Source: Lachnospira sp. (lineage in GTDB: Bacteria; Bacillota; Clostridia; Lachnospirales; Lachnospiraceae). From it: 64,000 nucleotides of DNA. The position numbers were made by a program, and so were the translations under genes. Below the pieces are notes generated by a model that ran no database searches, was not told the origin of the DNA, and saw only the letters and a program-made list of their open reading frames with translations. This document shows, one piece after another, positions 63,447 through 64,000 of the stretch. The stretch lies in the NCBI GenBank assembly GCA_015057605.1, contig SVDX01000007.1, positions 1 to 64,000 on the forward strand, written 5' to 3'. Each line of letters starts with the position of its first letter. The first letter of the stretch is position 1.

Positions 63447-63699
63447 TCATATTTCATCACAATATCCACCACAATTTGGACAACTCGGAATCATTCCAAG
63501 TTTCAACCCCCCCATTTCCATATCTACGAAATTCATTGCCACATAATAGGCACTTGAAATCGCCATAATCAGCTGTAGAAACTCCTCGACCTGAAAAACA
63601 ACTAGGACAAGGTGGACAACCATAACCATCTACCAATCCATCCTCGTCGCGTTCAACAGACCACTCATAACCACATTCATCGCATACTAAATTTTCCAT
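63447..63699 (-). pseudogene. Zinc-ribbon protein split by a poly-G frameshift
   Basis: From ATG 63699 (after GGAGG) the frame carries CDEC, CPPCPSC and CLLC, then shifts at a run of seven G (63507-63513 on the complementary strand). It ends as WNDSELSKLWWIL. With six G the product continues LKLGMIPSCPNCGGYCDEI and gains the missing CxxC pair. The four Cys pairs would make two complete zinc ribbons, so the six-G form is probably ancestral. It could also switch by slippage. Confidence 0.75.
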
Positions 63700-63820
63700 T
63701 TTCATTCCTCCTCGTATACATAACCTTACTTGATGATTATATCAAACTTTCATAAATTTAACAAGACATCTTCTGTTCGCATAATATAATTAAGTAGCCA
63801 AAAAGCCGATAAGCTTAAAA

Positions 63821-63852
63821 CTCCCCAACGCAAATTTCTTCACATTGGGGAG
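63821..63852 (-). terminator. Terminator of ppdK, hairpin H6
   Basis: CTCCCCAATG and CGTTGGGGAG-type arms (CTCCCCAACG against CATTGGGGAG) form the stem and T4 follows on the minus strand. It lies 35 bp past the ppdK stop and is the parent of the dispersed hairpins. Confidence 0.88.
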
Positions 63853-63886
63853 TCCATTACTCTAATCTATTCAACTATCTTTGAAC

Positions 63887-64000
63887 CTACTTTGCTACTC
63901 CTTCGTTAATAGCTGCCTGCGCCGCTGCAAGTCTTGCAATAGGTACTCTAAATGGAGAACAACTTACATAGTTAAGTCCAACCTTGTGGCAGAACTCGAT
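63887..64000 (-). CDS. ppdK: Pyruvate, phosphate dikinase, C-terminal end (partial)
   Basis: The last 37 codons read [31 protein letters not shown] and NEGVAK, then [19 protein letters not shown] is the diagnostic PPDK C-terminus, including the catalytic Cys region of the PEP/pyruvate domain. PPDK interconverts pyruvate and phosphoenolpyruvate with ATP, AMP and pyrophosphate in glycolysis or gluconeogenesis of anaerobes. The gene continues beyond the right edge. A diverged copy of this 3' end lies at 51.3 kb. Confidence 0.95.
   Translation of the reverse strand: MEFCHKVGLNYVSCSPFRVPIARLAAAQAAINEGVAK

Noticed and set aside
48440..63852. The six 32-bp repeats as a CRISPR array
   Set aside because: They are kilobases apart, separated by genes, and each has a T tract like a terminator. 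No cas genes are present.

Overview
This low-GC window fits a Gram-positive anaerobe of the Clostridia, most likely a pectin-using, flagellated member of the Lachnospiraceae such as Lachnospira/[Eubacterium] eligens. That is an inference from the strong AAGGAGG ribosome binding sites, a 1,859-residue cell-wall-anchored pectinesterase/acetylesterase, flagellin lysine methylase, a flavodiiron-rubredoxin protein, an orphan Na+-pump decarboxylase beta subunit, and pyruvate phosphate dikinase (PPDK). Almost every gene lies on the minus strand. The exceptions are a DUF554 membrane protein, an AraC-type regulator and one uncharacterised 199-residue protein. I saw no rRNA, tRNA, CRISPR array, IS element or integrase.

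1-23 kb is mostly housekeeping and envelope genes. It holds a ClpX-like unfoldase, HtrA protease and phosphoglucomutase, then two double-domain glycosyltransferases beside flagellin methylase (a possible flagellin-modification set). Asparagine synthetase, DinB polymerase, a chemoreceptor and a MIF-like tautomerase follow. A two-component system is translationally coupled to a Na+/phosphate cotransporter. An N-terminal-nucleophile amidase lies divergent to an AraC regulator, and a K+ channel is followed by a deacetylase-like protein with a degenerate metal site.

23-37 kb carries energy and redox genes. These are a D,D-carboxypeptidase lipoprotein, OadB, PutP, a thioredoxin paired with a small ferredoxin-thioredoxin-reductase-like protein, and a flavodiiron-rubredoxin fusion that has an internal translation start before its rubredoxin. 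Two copies of a structured dispersed repeat occur here, and one supplies the 3' end of an HTH gene. The giant pectin esterase closes this part.

37-48 kb holds signalling genes (MerR regulator, hybrid kinase overlapping an EAL phosphodiesterase, second chemoreceptor), then an aldo/keto reductase, a DUF2130 protein and a NERD-domain protein.

48.4-63.9 kb is a mosaic accessory region ending at the 3' end of ppdK. Six 32-bp hairpins, all in the same orientation and related to the ppdK terminator, are scattered through it. A second, diverged copy of the ppdK 3' end plus terminator lies at 51.3 kb, so about 12.5 kb is bracketed by direct repeats. Its cargo includes a HTH protein fused to a catalytically dead piece of PolC-type DNA polymerase (just outside the bracket) and a trypsin-like protease. 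It also includes a four-gene siderophore-type ABC operon led by a CE15-like esterase. A compact AAA+ ATPase/subtilisin/Gly-rich protein/small membrane protein operon follows, with a near-consensus promoter overlapped by two TGTCCCA repeats. Two of the small genes here are frameshifted at homopolymer runs. The best candidates for an undescribed system are the AAA+/subtilase operon and the HTH-PolC protein.
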